Positions 52,570 through 61,243 are shown, numbered from the stretch's first letter. The stretch is 64,000 bases of DNA from Sphingobium sp. AP50 (GCF_900109095.1 NZ_FNYZ01000017.1:1-64000); one strand, 5' to 3'. Notes: generated by a model from the sequence alone, not told the origin. Numbers and translations are program-made.

Positions 52570-53076
52570 TCAGGGGCCGTCTTCCCGCATGCCACCGCAA
52601 CCCTTGAGCGTGCCGTCCGCGAAGGCGATCTGCACCCGGTCGGACCAGATGGCTTCGCTCATGCCGTCGCTGCACGGCCCTTCGGTCGCGGTCAGGGTGA
52701 AGCCGTCGCCGACAAGGCGGATGGCGCGATCGTCGCTCTGGTCATGGACGGAAAAGCGCAGTGGCGGGTGATCGGGCCGTTCCAGCAGGACCGTCGATCC
52801 GCGCAGCGTCACGCCCCAAAAGGGTTCGGTGCCGATGGCGCGATAGTCTGGCGGGGAGGGAAGCGTCTTCGATGTTTCACGTGAAACCAAAGGCTTGGCT
52901 TTGGCCACCGGCTGGGGCGCGGGTGGAGCATCGTCGGCTGCGTTGGCCGGAATGCTGCTATTGATCGGCGCGATGACATTGGCCACTGCCTTGGGCTTGG
53001 CTTGATTAGTGGCCGGATCGCCCTTCCCGCACCCGCCCAGCAGCGTTGCGAGCAGGAGGGCGGCAATCGCCCTCAT
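52570..53076 (-). CDS. Lipoprotein with a COG3650-type domain
   Basis: 168 residues from ATG 53076, overlapping the tag stop (ATGA). The signal MRAIAALLLATLLGGC is a lipobox. After an Ala/Pro-rich linker, the C-terminal domain (about 85-165) starts AIGTEPFWGVTLRGSTVLLERPDHPPLRF and ends CSDGMSEAIWSDRVQIAFADGTLKGCGG, like uncharacterised COG3650 proteins related to lysozyme-inhibitor folds. A parS-like site sits in the linker and encodes VSRET. Confidence 0.78.
   Translation of the reverse strand: MRAIAALLLATLLGGCGKGDPATNQAKPKAVANVIAPINSSIPANAADDAPPAPQPVAKAKPLVSRETSKTLPSPPDYRAIGTEPFWGVTLRGSTVLLERPDHPPLRFSVHDQSDDRAIRLVGDGFTLTATEGPCSDGMSEAIWSDRVQIAFADGTLKGCGGMREDGP
52873..52888. promoter_or_regulatory. 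parS-like site 5 (15 of 16)
   Basis: TGTTTCACGTGAAACC, one change at the last position. It lies inside the lipoprotein gene, where it encodes VSRET within a low-complexity linker. Confidence 0.8.
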
Positions 53077-53636
53077 GGCCGCAGGGGCTCGCGGCGGAAG
53101 CAATCGACGGCATGGTCATTCACCATGCCGATCGCCTGCATCCAGGCATAGACGATAGTCGGGCCGACGAATTTGAAGCCGCGTTTCTTCAAATCCTGGG
53201 AAATGACCTCGGATAGATCCGTCTTGGCTGGAAAATGGACGCCGTCATTCTGAATCGGCGTGCCGTCCACAAAGGCCCAGACATAGGCCGCGAAATCCTC
53301 GCCCCGGTCCCGCATGTCGCAGAAAATCTGCGCGCCCCGGATCGTCGCCTCGATCTTCGCCCGTGCCCGCACAATGCCAGGATCACCCATCAGCCGCTCG
53401 ATATCATCAGGGCCGAAGGCGGCCACCCGGTCCGGATCGAAGCCGGCAAAGGCCGCACGAAACCCTTCGCGCTTGCGCAATATGGTGATCCAGGACAGCC
53501 CCGCCTGAAACCCCTCCAGCATCAGCATTTCCCAGAGCATCCGCGAATCGCGCTCCGGGACGCCCCATTCAGCGTCATGATAGGCGCAATACAGCGCGTC
53601 GGCGGCGCTGACCCAGCTGCAGCGTGGCAGTGCCAT
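53073..53636 (-). CDS. tag: DNA-3-methyladenine glycosylase I
   Basis: 187 residues from ATG 53636 (ATG 53672 would add 12). Tag removes 3-methyladenine from DNA. The family signatures are RCSWVSAADALYCAYHDAEWGVPERDSRMLWEMLMLEGFQAGLSWITILRKREGFR and, near the C-terminus, GFKFVGPTIVYAWMQAIGMVNDHAVDCF, which holds the His and Cys zinc ligands with the N-terminal Cys and His. Its stop overlaps the lipoprotein start. Confidence 0.95.
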   Translation of the reverse strand: MALPRCSWVSAADALYCAYHDAEWGVPERDSRMLWEMLMLEGFQAGLSWITILRKREGFRAAFAGFDPDRVAAFGPDDIERLMGDPGIVRARAKIEATIRGAQIFCDMRDRGEDFAAYVWAFVDGTPIQNDGVHFPAKTDLSEVISQDLKKRGFKFVGPTIVYAWMQAIGMVNDHAVDCFRREPLRP

Positions 53637-53774
53637 ATCTTGGCGGGCTTCGCTCAGGGTGGGAAATGTCATCGTTGAACTGCCAGGATATTTGTCATGA
53701 ACCAGCCTTCCGGTGGACCCTCGTTGCAAGGCAGATGATAGCGAAAATGCTTTCGCTCTGCATCATGAGGCTGT

Positions 53775-53789
53775 CCGGACAAGGTCCGG
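53775..53789 (-). terminator. Weak hairpin after DUF1275 gene
   Basis: CCGGAC and GTCCGG form a 6-bp stem with a three-base loop, a few bases past the stop of the last gene of the leftward accessory cluster. No U-run follows. Confidence 0.3.
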
Positions 53790-53794
53790 GTTAT

Positions 53795-54508
53795 TCAGGC
53801 GCCGTGTGGCAGGGCGGCTGCCGGATGACGCACGCAGATGAGCGTCCCCAGCAGGACGACGCCGCCAGCGACCAGCAGGGGCAGAGCAAGGCCCATATGC
53901 GTGACCATCAGCGCGCCAGCTGCCGCGCCAGCGAAGATCGCGACGATAGCGCCGATACGGCGGCCGAGATTGGGATTGTTGCCTCCGGCCAGGCTTGAGT
54001 CAGCGGCGATTCCTGTGACTGTCAGGGTCAGGACGGTCGTCGTGAGATCAGGCACTTTCAACTGACGGATGGTGGCATTGCGGAAACCCATCGCGATGGC
54101 GGTCAGGGTGATTATCGCAAAGAGCGCGATGGTGGGCTTGAGCGAGGGGATGTCGAAGCCGAGCGCGACGATGGCCGCAATCCACAGAAGCGCTGTTTCG
54201 ATCAGAGCGGCGACCGTGAGCCAGTGGCGCAGGGGACGCTTGCCAAAGCCCTGCCCGACCCGGCCTGCGATCAGGGCACCGAGGAAGAAGGTGGCCAGCG
54301 CCACCAGATAGGGCGCTACCTTGAAGCCGGGCGTCCCGGCGGCGGCGAAGCCCAGGAACACCACATTGCCGGTCATGTTGGCGGTGAACACCTTGCCAAG
54401 ACCAAGCACGCTGACCGCGTCGACCAGGCCGGTCGTAACCGAGAGCAGCAGAAGCAGTCCGGGTAGCGGAGAAGATTTTGATGCTGGCGTTGAAGGTGCT
54501 TGGGGCAT
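53795..54508 (-). CDS. DUF1275 / YoaK family membrane protein
   Basis: 237 residues with about six hydrophobic segments. The YoaK pattern LLLLLSVTTGLVDAVSVLGLGKVFTANMTGNVVFLGFA is at the N-terminus, and MGFRNATIRQLKVPDLTTTVLTLTVTGIAADS in the second half. These inner-membrane proteins have no known function. It starts 17 bases after the alginate-export-type gene and is the last gene of the leftward run that begins with the VOC gene. Confidence 0.85.
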   Translation of the reverse strand: MPQAPSTPASKSSPLPGLLLLLSVTTGLVDAVSVLGLGKVFTANMTGNVVFLGFAAAGTPGFKVAPYLVALATFFLGALIAGRVGQGFGKRPLRHWLTVAALIETALLWIAAIVALGFDIPSLKPTIALFAIITLTAIAMGFRNATIRQLKVPDLTTTVLTLTVTGIAADSSLAGGNNPNLGRRIGAIVAIFAGAAAGALMVTHMGLALPLLVAGGVVLLGTLICVRHPAAALPHGA

Positions 54509-54525
54509 GAGGATACTCCTGAAAT

Positions 54526-55902
54526 CTAGAATCGGAAATTGGCTTCGAAGCCGGTCATGGCGATGGTCCTGGCCGGGCCGGTCTCGCGGATGAAGGCGCC
54601 CGGCGCGAAGAGAGACAGGGATGTGGACAGTTCCAGTTCCGGCGTCGCCTGCCAGGCCAGCGTCGCTTCGGCTTCCTTGCCGATGAAGCGGGCGCGGCTG
54701 TCGCCGGGGCCACGGATCAGATTGCCCGGTATGTCGTAAATGCCGTCCTTGCGGGCGTAGCGCCAATAGGCCATCGCAGCGAGACTGGCGGAAAAGCCGT
54801 TGCCCAACGGGGCGCTGAGGCGGGGATTGAGGCTGACGATATTGGTCGGGCCGACGGGTGAGAGTTCGCCGAAATATTTGCCCTTTGGGAACAGCGCGTT
54901 GAACGTGCCCAACCTGTCATCTTCGCTGTTACGATCGCCGCTGACGATGTTGAAGCGCAGGGTGGCATCGGGGGACAGCGGCAGGCTGCGCAGCGTACGG
55001 CCGACTTCGGTGCCGATCGTCCAGGCGGAAATGCGCTGCCCTTCATAATGGCCAAACTGATAGACGCCCTCGACATTCCAGTGCCAGTCGTCTCGCGCGC
55101 CATGGAAGCGCGCGCCGACGCTGTGACGCAACTCCCGCCCGGTCAGCCCGCCGAAGCGCGCGGCGCGGTTGCGATAGCCTAGATAATAGAGGTCGAGTTC
55201 GGGCAGGGTTGCGTAGGCACCCCACAGCTTGCGCGTGTCGGAGGTGCGATCGTCGAAGCTGGCGGGACCGGGCTGCACCGGGTTCAGCAGGAACAGGTCG
55301 AGCTTGCGTCCTTCGCCCAGCAATACGCTGCCGCGCACGCCGTCGAAGGCCAGCGGCGTATTGGGGCCATAGCGGGTGCCGACCAGCCTTTCGGTGCCGA
55401 GCGAGAGCATCTGCCGCCCGCCACGCAGGGTGACGGGGCCGACGCCGATTTCCGCGAAGCTCTGGAGCATATCCACGCGGCTCTGGTCGATCGGGCTGCC
55501 GGCAGGGGCGACGCCGATGGCATAGCTGATGATGGGCTGGACAAAGGCACGGGCATGGAGTGCGTCGGGCGCGCCGACATGCAGGTCGGCATAGGGCATG
55601 GCCCGCGCCCAGAGATAGGAGTCGTCGGGGGCGTCGGCCCCGCCCCACAGGTTGTTGCGGTAATTCTCGTTGCGCACCCGCAGTTCCACGCCGGTCGACA
55701 GCCACGTCGCATCATCGATCGGGATATATTTGAACTGCCCCGTCCAGTGATGGGCGCGCTTTTCCACGTCGGCCAGGTCGGACCAATCCTCGTCGTAGCG
55801 GGTGATCGACAGGGTCGGCGCCTGCCAAGCCTCGGTCGTCTGCGCGGCCAGCGGCTGGCAAGCGCAGAGCGAGAGGGTGAGGCAGGCGGTTTTCTTAAGC
55901 AC
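54526..55902 (-). CDS. Alginate-export-type outer-membrane porin
   Basis: 458 residues from a GTG at 55902 (VLKKTACLTLSLCACQPLAAQ, a signal peptide), overlapping the DoxX stop by 8 bases. The barrel resembles the alginate export (AlgE-like, PF13372) family: FKYIPIDDATWLSTGVELRVRNENYRNN, FAEIGVGPVTLRGGRQMLSLGTERLVGTRYGPNTPLAFDGVRG. It ends in FEANFRF with a terminal phenylalanine. No alginate genes are near, so uptake or release of a small anionic or apolar compound is more likely. Confidence 0.83.
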   Translation of the reverse strand: MLKKTACLTLSLCACQPLAAQTTEAWQAPTLSITRYDEDWSDLADVEKRAHHWTGQFKYIPIDDATWLSTGVELRVRNENYRNNLWGGADAPDDSYLWARAMPYADLHVGAPDALHARAFVQPIISYAIGVAPAGSPIDQSRVDMLQSFAEIGVGPVTLRGGRQMLSLGTERLVGTRYGPNTPLAFDGVRGSVLLGEGRKLDLFLLNPVQPGPASFDDRTSDTRKLWGAYATLPELDLYYLGYRNRAARFGGLTGRELRHSVGARFHGARDDWHWNVEGVYQFGHYEGQRISAWTIGTEVGRTLRSLPLSPDATLRFNIVSGDRNSEDDRLGTFNALFPKGKYFGELSPVGPTNIVSLNPRLSAPLGNGFSASLAAMAYWRYARKDGIYDIPGNLIRGPGDSRARFIGKEAEATLAWQATPELELSTSLSLFAPGAFIRETGPARTIAMTGFEANFRF

Positions 55903-56323
55903 GGCGCTGCGCCTGTTCGGCGACGAGGGCCGCAAGGATGAAGCCGCCGATCAGGCCGAGATGCTCGAAGAAGGCATTGGTGGCCATGAAACGGTCCTGT
56001 CCTATCGGCATCGTCCAGAAGGCGTTGGCGGTAAAGGCGGCGAGCAGGGTGAAGACCCCCAGCATGCCCGCGCCCAGCCAGATCAGCCGGCCGGAAAGGA
56101 TCAGCAGCGGGCCGATCAGTTCGAGCGCGATGGTGAGCGCCGCCCAGAGCGCGGGCGGGCTCATGCCGAAATGCGCCTGTTCCGCGACCGCCGCCGACCA
56201 GTCGGACAGCTTGACGATGCCCCCCAGCAGATAGGCGCCGACCAGCAGCAGCCGGGCGATGAACCATGTCGGCTTCCAGTCGAGGATCGCGTCAACGAAG
56301 CGCGGGTCGCGGTCGGGCCGCAT
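55895..56323 (-). CDS. DoxX family membrane protein
   Basis: 142 residues from ATG 56323, one base after the VOC stop. Four hydrophobic segments are visible, beginning WFIARLLLVGAYLLGGIVKL, then ALTIALELIGPLLILSG, LGAGMLGVFTLLAAFTANAFW and LGLIGGFILAALV. DoxX-type proteins take part in quinone-linked redox or thiol stress responses. Its end overlaps the start of the porin gene. Confidence 0.87.
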   Translation of the reverse strand: MRPDRDPRFVDAILDWKPTWFIARLLLVGAYLLGGIVKLSDWSAAVAEQAHFGMSPPALWAALTIALELIGPLLILSGRLIWLGAGMLGVFTLLAAFTANAFWTMPIGQDRFMATNAFFEHLGLIGGFILAALVAEQAQRRA

Positions 56324-56324
56324 C

Positions 56325-57224
56325 TTATTTTGCCACCGGAGCATGAACTTCGGCGATGTAGCCGCCGGGGAAGCGCAGGATCGCGCTCTGGCGACCCGCG
56401 ACCGTCTGTGGCGCGACCAGCGTTTCGACGCCAGCCGCCGACGCCTTGGCCAAGGTGGCGTCAAGGTCGGCGATTGCATAGCCGGTCATGTCGCGGCCAT
56501 AGGGCCAGGGCAGTTGGCCGTCCGACACGAAGACGGTCATCTTGCCATAGCCGCTGTCGATGGCGACGCGGCGGATGGTCTTGCCGGGCTGGCCGATTTC
56601 CTCGCCTTTTGCGGCGCTGTCGTCGGAGACGATCTTGCCATGGGCAAAGCCGGTCCAGTCCTTGATGAACCTGTCGGCGACGTCAGCGGTCAGGTAGATG
56701 CGATTTTCCGGAACGGTGGTGAGCGCGGGATAGTTGGGTTTTGCGGTGTGCCAGTAGAGTTGCATGTTCACGCCGCCGGCCCATTGCACCACCACGTCGC
56801 GGCCGATGGGATCGGGGAAGGTGGTGATGCGGCGCACCGCACCATGCTTCACCGCAGAGGCGACGGCGGCGTCCATGTCGCTGACCAGATAGCCGGTGCG
56901 TTCGTCGCCGAAGGGATAAGGGATCGGCGTCTTGAAGCCGAAGACGGAGACGGTGCCGGCCGGGGTCAGTGCCAGCTGCGATTTGGTCAGGCTGGGGGTG
57001 GGCGTCACCTGAAATTCGCCCTGCTTCGACGTAGTGCCGCCGAAGGTCGCGACGAAGCTGGCGACGAAGGCGTCGAACTGGCCTTCGGGCACATAGACAT
57101 GGGTGGTGTCATATTGAGCGCCGACGGAATAATCGGCGGTGACGGCCGGTTTTGCCATCACAGGGGCGGCGACCGGGGTGGTGGCGACCATCAGGGTCGC
57201 GAGGATCATGGTGAAGCGGGTCAT
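56325..57224 (-). CDS. Exported VOC (glyoxalase-like) protein
   Basis: 299 residues with signal peptide MTRFTMILATLMVATTPVAAPVMA. Two glyoxalase/VOC modules follow: about 40-160 (QYDTTHVYVPEGQFDAFVASFVATFGG...GYLVSDMDAAVASAVKHG) and about 165-299 (NRIYLTADVADRFIKDWTGF...GYAIADLDATLAKASAAGVETLV). VOC proteins hold a metal and act on glutathione adducts, catechols or antibiotics; a periplasmic location is less usual. It heads the VOC-DoxX-porin-DUF1275 set and has the shared motif upstream. Confidence 0.85.
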   Translation of the reverse strand: MTRFTMILATLMVATTPVAAPVMAKPAVTADYSVGAQYDTTHVYVPEGQFDAFVASFVATFGGTTSKQGEFQVTPTPSLTKSQLALTPAGTVSVFGFKTPIPYPFGDERTGYLVSDMDAAVASAVKHGAVRRITTFPDPIGRDVVVQWAGGVNMQLYWHTAKPNYPALTTVPENRIYLTADVADRFIKDWTGFAHGKIVSDDSAAKGEEIGQPGKTIRRVAIDSGYGKMTVFVSDGQLPWPYGRDMTGYAIADLDATLAKASAAGVETLVAPQTVAGRQSAILRFPGGYIAEVHAPVAK

Positions 57225-57292
57225 GTCTGTGGCTCCGGTTGGTCGGGGGACAAGACGGGTTTTAGGCAGCAAAGATCAATCGATCGATCCGA

Positions 57293-57313
57293 ATAAAATC
57301 GACCGTCATGTTC
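57293..57313 (-). promoter_or_regulatory. Shared regulatory motif, copy A (VOC operon)
   Basis: Read toward the VOC gene: GAAC, ten bases, ATTTTATTC. The ATTTTAT lies 69 bases before the VOC start. Over 36 ungapped columns this region matches copy B at 26 positions. Copies B and C keep the same [GT]AAC-N10-ATTTTAT spacing. Confidence 0.5.
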
Positions 57314-57370
57314 TAAATATTGGAATAGACGCAGGCCAGCCCCTTCGGTGAGGAAGGGGCCGGAACCCGA

Positions 57371-59311
57371 TCAGACAGCCCAGCAGCCGCAGCCGAGCGA
57401 ACCCCAGAAACTCTGGACGTCGGCGGCCGGGACGTCGGCGCCCAGCGCAGCGGCATGGTCATGGCCATGGACGCCGCAAGCACTGGCACATCCACAGGCC
57501 GACGCCAGTTGCGCGCGGGCTTCGCGGGTCTTGTGATAGCCGCCGAAGGTGGCGACCGGCGACCAGTCGGGCATGGGCTTGGGCAAATCGGGTGCGAGCG
57601 GGGCATAATCCCCCTCGCCATGGACCACCTTGCCGCCCAGCAGGGTCAGGACAGAGCGGATATGAACGATCTGGTCCTCCGGCACCGAAAAATAGTCGGC
57701 CGACAGCAGGGCAAGATCGGCCAACTGGCCTTCCTTGATCTGGCCCTTCTTGCCGATCTCGTTCGAGAACCAGGTATTCTCATGCGTCCACATCGCCAGC
57801 GCTTTCTCGCGGCTGACGCGATTGTCGCCGCGATAGAGGGCGAAGCCGCCAACGGTGCGGCCGGTGACGAGCCAACTGAGCGACACCCAGGGATTATAGC
57901 TGGCGACGCGGGTCGCGTCGGTGCCTGCTCCCACCGGAATGCCCGCCGCGATCATGCGGGAAATGGGCGGGGTACGCTCCGCTGCCTTGGCGCCATAGCG
58001 TCCGACGAAATATTCGCCCTGATAGGCCATGCGATGCTGCACCGCGATGCCGCCGCCCAGCGCGGCGATCCGGTCGATATTGCGATCGCTGATCGTTTCG
58101 GCATGGTCGAAGAACCAGTTGATGCCCTGCAAGGGGATGTCCCGGTTCACCTTTTCATAAACGTCGAGCGCGCGGCCGATCGTCTCGTCATAGGTGGCGT
58201 GCAGGCGCCAGGGCCAGCGATGCTCGGCGAGCAGGCGGATGACCGGTTCCAGATCGCCCTCCATGCTGGGCGCCATGTCGGGCCGGGGCTGGCGGAAGTC
58301 CTCGAAATCCGCCGCCGAATAGACCAGCATTTCGCCTGCGCCATTGTGGCGATAGGTGTCGTCGCCCTGCCCCGGCGAAACCTGCTTCACCCAGCCGGAG
58401 AAATCGGCCAGCTCTTCCTTGGGCTTCTGGGTGAAGAGATTATAGCTGATGCGGACGGTCAGCTGATCGTCCTGATGCAGTTTCTCGATAATCTCATAAT
58501 CGTCGGGATAATTCTGGAAGCCGCCGCCCGCGTCGATCACGCCGGTCACGCCCAGCGCATTGACGTCGCGCATGAAGTGGCGGGTGGAATTGAGCTGATA
58601 GTCCTGCGGCAGCTTCGGCCCCTTGGCCAGCGTCGAATAGAGGATCGTCGCATTGGGCTGGGCCAGCAGCAGGCCGGTCGGGTTGCCGGCGGCGTCGCGG
58701 ACGATCTCACCACCCGGCGGGTTGGGCGTGTCCTTGGTATAGCCCACGACGCGCAGCGCAGCGGCGTTCAGCAGCGCGCGGTCATAAAGGTGCAGGATGA
58801 AGACCGGCGTGTCGGGCGCGACGGCGTTCAGTTCGGCGATGGTCGGCAGGCGCTTCTCGGCGAACTGATGTTCGGTGAAGCCGCCGACAACACGAACCCA
58901 TTGCGGGGCGGGCGTGTTGTCGACCTGGCGCTTCAGCATGTCCATCGCCTCGGCGAGTGTCGGCACGCCGTCCCAGCGCAGCTCCATGTTGAAGTTCAGG
59001 CCGCCGCGGATGATGTGCATGTGGCTGTCGATCAGGCCGGGGATCAGGCGATGCCCCTTGGCGTCGATGATGGTCGCGCCGGGGGCGGCAGCGCGGACTT
59101 CGGCTTCGCTGCCGACGGCAAGGAACTTGCCGTTCCGGATGGCGACGGCCTCAGCCTGGGGATTGGAGCGGTCGAGAGTCGTGACCTTGGCGTTGACGAT
59201 GATCGTGTCTGTCATAGGGGTATCCTTGGCAATGGCCCGAACGCTGGCGAAAAGCGGGGGCACGAGAGCAGAGGCGGCAACGCCTGCCAGGGCGTGACGC
59301 CGGGTGATCAT
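57371..59311 (-). CDS. Amidohydrolase family 3 protein with Cys/His-rich tail
   Basis: 646 residues. The N-terminus ITRRHALAGVAASALVPPLFA resembles a Tat signal. The YtcJ-like amidohydrolase core contains the metal site LIPGLIDSHMHIIRGG, LHATYDETIGRALDVYEKVN, GINWFFDHAETIS and GAGTDATRVASYNPWVSLSWLVTG. The reaction is hydrolysis at a carbon-nitrogen or similar bond; the substrate is unknown. The last 45 or so residues are unusual: ACGCASACGVHGHDHAAAL and a final GCGCWAV give five cysteines and three histidines. It overlaps XapX by four bases. Confidence 0.88.
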   Translation of the reverse strand: MITRRHALAGVAASALVPPLFASVRAIAKDTPMTDTIIVNAKVTTLDRSNPQAEAVAIRNGKFLAVGSEAEVRAAAPGATIIDAKGHRLIPGLIDSHMHIIRGGLNFNMELRWDGVPTLAEAMDMLKRQVDNTPAPQWVRVVGGFTEHQFAEKRLPTIAELNAVAPDTPVFILHLYDRALLNAAALRVVGYTKDTPNPPGGEIVRDAAGNPTGLLLAQPNATILYSTLAKGPKLPQDYQLNSTRHFMRDVNALGVTGVIDAGGGFQNYPDDYEIIEKLHQDDQLTVRISYNLFTQKPKEELADFSGWVKQVSPGQGDDTYRHNGAGEMLVYSAADFEDFRQPRPDMAPSMEGDLEPVIRLLAEHRWPWRLHATYDETIGRALDVYEKVNRDIPLQGINWFFDHAETISDRNIDRIAALGGGIAVQHRMAYQGEYFVGRYGAKAAERTPPISRMIAAGIPVGAGTDATRVASYNPWVSLSWLVTGRTVGGFALYRGDNRVSREKALAMWTHENTWFSNEIGKKGQIKEGQLADLALLSADYFSVPEDQIVHIRSVLTLLGGKVVHGEGDYAPLAPDLPKPMPDWSPVATFGGYHKTREARAQLASACGCASACGVHGHDHAAALGADVPAADVQSFWGSLGCGCWAV

Positions 59312-59556
59312 GCGTCACCCTTTCGATTGTCTGGGAGCGGGCCGAGGACATGATCGCGGCACTCGTTACGCACGAAGCGCGCGAGTTCATGCGAGTCAGC
59401 CCAGCGCTTGGCCACCGGTATGATCTGTTCGCCCACCAATATGCCGAGCAAGCCGATCAGAGCGATCGCCGGGGGAGCAGGTGAACGCACACCGAGCAGC
59501 GAATAGACGACGCCGACCAGCAGACCGGCACCGAGAGAGAGAAGGTAGACTTTCAT
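59308..59556 (-). CDS. XapX domain membrane protein
   Basis: 82 residues from ATG 59556 (MKVYLLSLGAGLLVGVVYSLLGVRSPAPPAIALIGLLGILVGEQIIP). Two membrane helices with the RSPAPPAIALIGLLG loop identify the XapX domain. Function is unknown; such genes often lie beside hydrolases and xanthosine- or DoxX-type genes. The stop overlaps the amidohydrolase start. The GGAGACC before the ATG supports the start. Confidence 0.86.
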   Translation of the reverse strand: MKVYLLSLGAGLLVGVVYSLLGVRSPAPPAIALIGLLGILVGEQIIPVAKRWADSHELARFVRNECRDHVLGPLPDNRKGDA

Positions 59557-59592
59557 CGCCGGTCTCCTGTTCAATGCGTGGATTGTGGGCGA

Positions 59593-60429
59593 TTAGGCCC
59601 GGGCGAAGGCGAGGATGTCGGCGTTCAGCACGTCCGCATTCACGGTCAGCATGCCGTGCGAATAGTCCTCGTAAATTTTGAGCGTGGCGTTTGGCAGGAG
59701 CTGCGCCTGCAACACGCCGGCATTCTTGTAGGGGACGACCTGATCGTCATCGCCATGTAGAACCAGCGTAGGCACCGTGATGGCGGCGAGGTCGTCGGTC
59801 TGGTCGGTTTCGGAGAAAGCCTTGATGCCGTCATAATGGGCCTTCGCGCTGCCCATCATGCCCTGACGCCACCAATTGTCGATGACGGCCGACTTCACAT
59901 CTGCGCCTTCCCGGTTGAAACCATAGAAGGGACCGGCGGCCACATCGCGGAAGAATTGCGAGCGGTTGGCGGCAAGCCCCGCGCGCAGGCCGTCGAACAC
60001 ATTCATCGGCAGGCCGCCAGGGTAGCGCTCGGTCGCCAGCATGATCGGCGGCACGGCGCTGACCAATACGACCTTGGCGACGCGGCCCTCGGGCAGACCG
60101 AAGCGGGCGACATAGGCGGCGACTTCGCCACCGCCGGTCGAATGGCCGATATGAATGGCGTTCTTCAGATCAAGGTGGCGGGCGACCGCAGCGGCGTCGG
60201 CGGCATAATGGGCCATGTCATGCCCGTCGCTGACCTGAGCCGACCGGCCATGGCCGCGACGGTCATGGGCGATGACGCGATAGCCCTTGGAAAGGAAAAA
60301 CAGCATCTGCGCGTCCCAGTCGTCGGACGAGAGCGGCCAGCCATGGTGGAACATGATGGGCTGGGCGTCTTTCGAACCCCAGTCCTTGAAGAAGATATCG
60401 ACGCCGTCGTCGGTGGTCACGAAGCTCAT
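59593..60429 (-). CDS. Alpha/beta hydrolase (non-haem haloperoxidase-like)
   Basis: 278 residues, the size of arylesterase/non-haem chloroperoxidase proteins. FVTTDDGVDIFFKDWG, FHHGWPLSSDDWDAQMLFFLSKGYRVIAHDRRGHGRS and the nucleophile elbow HIGHSTGGGEVAAYVAR are diagnostic; the acid is in LVLHGDDDQVVPY and the His in DYSHGM. It hydrolyses esters and may form peracids; natural substrates are unknown. It lies between isochorismatase and XapX in the same direction. Confidence 0.92.
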   Translation of the reverse strand: MSFVTTDDGVDIFFKDWGSKDAQPIMFHHGWPLSSDDWDAQMLFFLSKGYRVIAHDRRGHGRSAQVSDGHDMAHYAADAAAVARHLDLKNAIHIGHSTGGGEVAAYVARFGLPEGRVAKVVLVSAVPPIMLATERYPGGLPMNVFDGLRAGLAANRSQFFRDVAAGPFYGFNREGADVKSAVIDNWWRQGMMGSAKAHYDGIKAFSETDQTDDLAAITVPTLVLHGDDDQVVPYKNAGVLQAQLLPNATLKIYEDYSHGMLTVNADVLNADILAFARA

Positions 60430-60465
60430 GGTGGCGGCCCTCGGGTTCAGAGTGGAAAGGAAAAT

Positions 60466-60502
60466 GGGCCGGCGGCGGTGGGGAGGGGGTTGCCGCCGGC
60501 CC
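60466..60502 (-). terminator. Strong hairpin just after the isochorismatase gene
   Basis: GGGCCGGCGGC (60466-60476) and GCCGCCGGCCC (60492-60502) are perfect 11-base complements with a 15-base loop, 7 bases past the isochorismatase stop. The transcript continues CATTTTCCTTTCC. It may end part of the transcripts or protect the first gene's message. Confidence 0.6.
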
Positions 60503-60509
60503 GGCGGCG

Positions 60510-61169
60510 TCAGTGGCCGCCTTCGGAGGCGCCGAACATGGTCTTGGCGTACTTGATGCCCAGGCCATAAGCGCCGCCCCAGACCTTCGCGATGCCGGTG
60601 GTCGAGTCGTAAGTTTCGGTGCGCGCCCAGTCGCGCTGCAGTTCGAGCATATACTGGAGCGAGGTCATCGGCTTGGCGCCCAGCTGGATCATGCGCTGCA
60701 CGGCGCGTTCATGGGCTTCTTCGCTGATGTCGCCACAGGCATCCGCGATGAAATAGGCGTCGAAACCCTGATCGATGGCGGAGGCGACCGGGCCGACGAT
60801 GCAGACGCTGGTCCACAGGCCCGCAAAGACGATCCTTTCCTTGCCGATCCGGTTGACTTCTTCGATCACGGCAGCATCTTCCCAGGTGTTCATCGACGTA
60901 CGGTCGAGCAGCGGCTGGCCGGGGAATGCGTCGGTGATCTCGTCGAACATCGGGCCGGAGAAGCTCTTTTCCGCGACGGTCGTCAGGATGGTCGATACGC
61001 CGAACGACTTGGCGGCACGGCTGATGAGGGCGGCGTTGTTACGCAGCAATTCGGGGGCGATCGACTTGGTCGCAAAGCTCATCTGCGACTGGAAATCGAT
61101 CAGGATGAGGGTGTGGTCGGTCGGCGAGATCAGGGACTTGCCAGGGGTCGGGGTGGCGGTGATCGTCAT
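60510..61169 (-). CDS. Isochorismatase-family hydrolase
   Basis: 219 residues from ATG 61169. The cysteine hydrolase fold has the Asp in HTLILIDFQSQMSFA and the Cys in VFAGLWTSVCIVGPVASAIDQGFDAYFIADACGDISEEAHERAVQRMIQLGAKPMT, as in YcaC-like proteins. Members cut amides or isochorismate; the YcaC branch has no proven substrate. First gene of the set isochorismatase, alpha/beta hydrolase, XapX and amidohydrolase. Copy B of the shared motif is 79 bases upstream. Confidence 0.92.
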   Translation of the reverse strand: MTITATPTPGKSLISPTDHTLILIDFQSQMSFATKSIAPELLRNNAALISRAAKSFGVSTILTTVAEKSFSGPMFDEITDAFPGQPLLDRTSMNTWEDAAVIEEVNRIGKERIVFAGLWTSVCIVGPVASAIDQGFDAYFIADACGDISEEAHERAVQRMIQLGAKPMTSLQYMLELQRDWARTETYDSTTGIAKVWGGAYGLGIKYAKTMFGASEGGH

Positions 61170-61243
61170 GGGTCGGCTCCTTGGGTGAGGCAGCATCTCG
61201 CTGCGGCAAGCATTGGATAGCTCGCAAGTTTGATTTGAAATAC

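Noticed and set aside
57455-59353. Long plus-strand frame (632 residues) opposite the amidohydrolase
   Set aside because: Antisense to a recognisable enzyme; its translation is His/Arg/Asp-rich with no motif.
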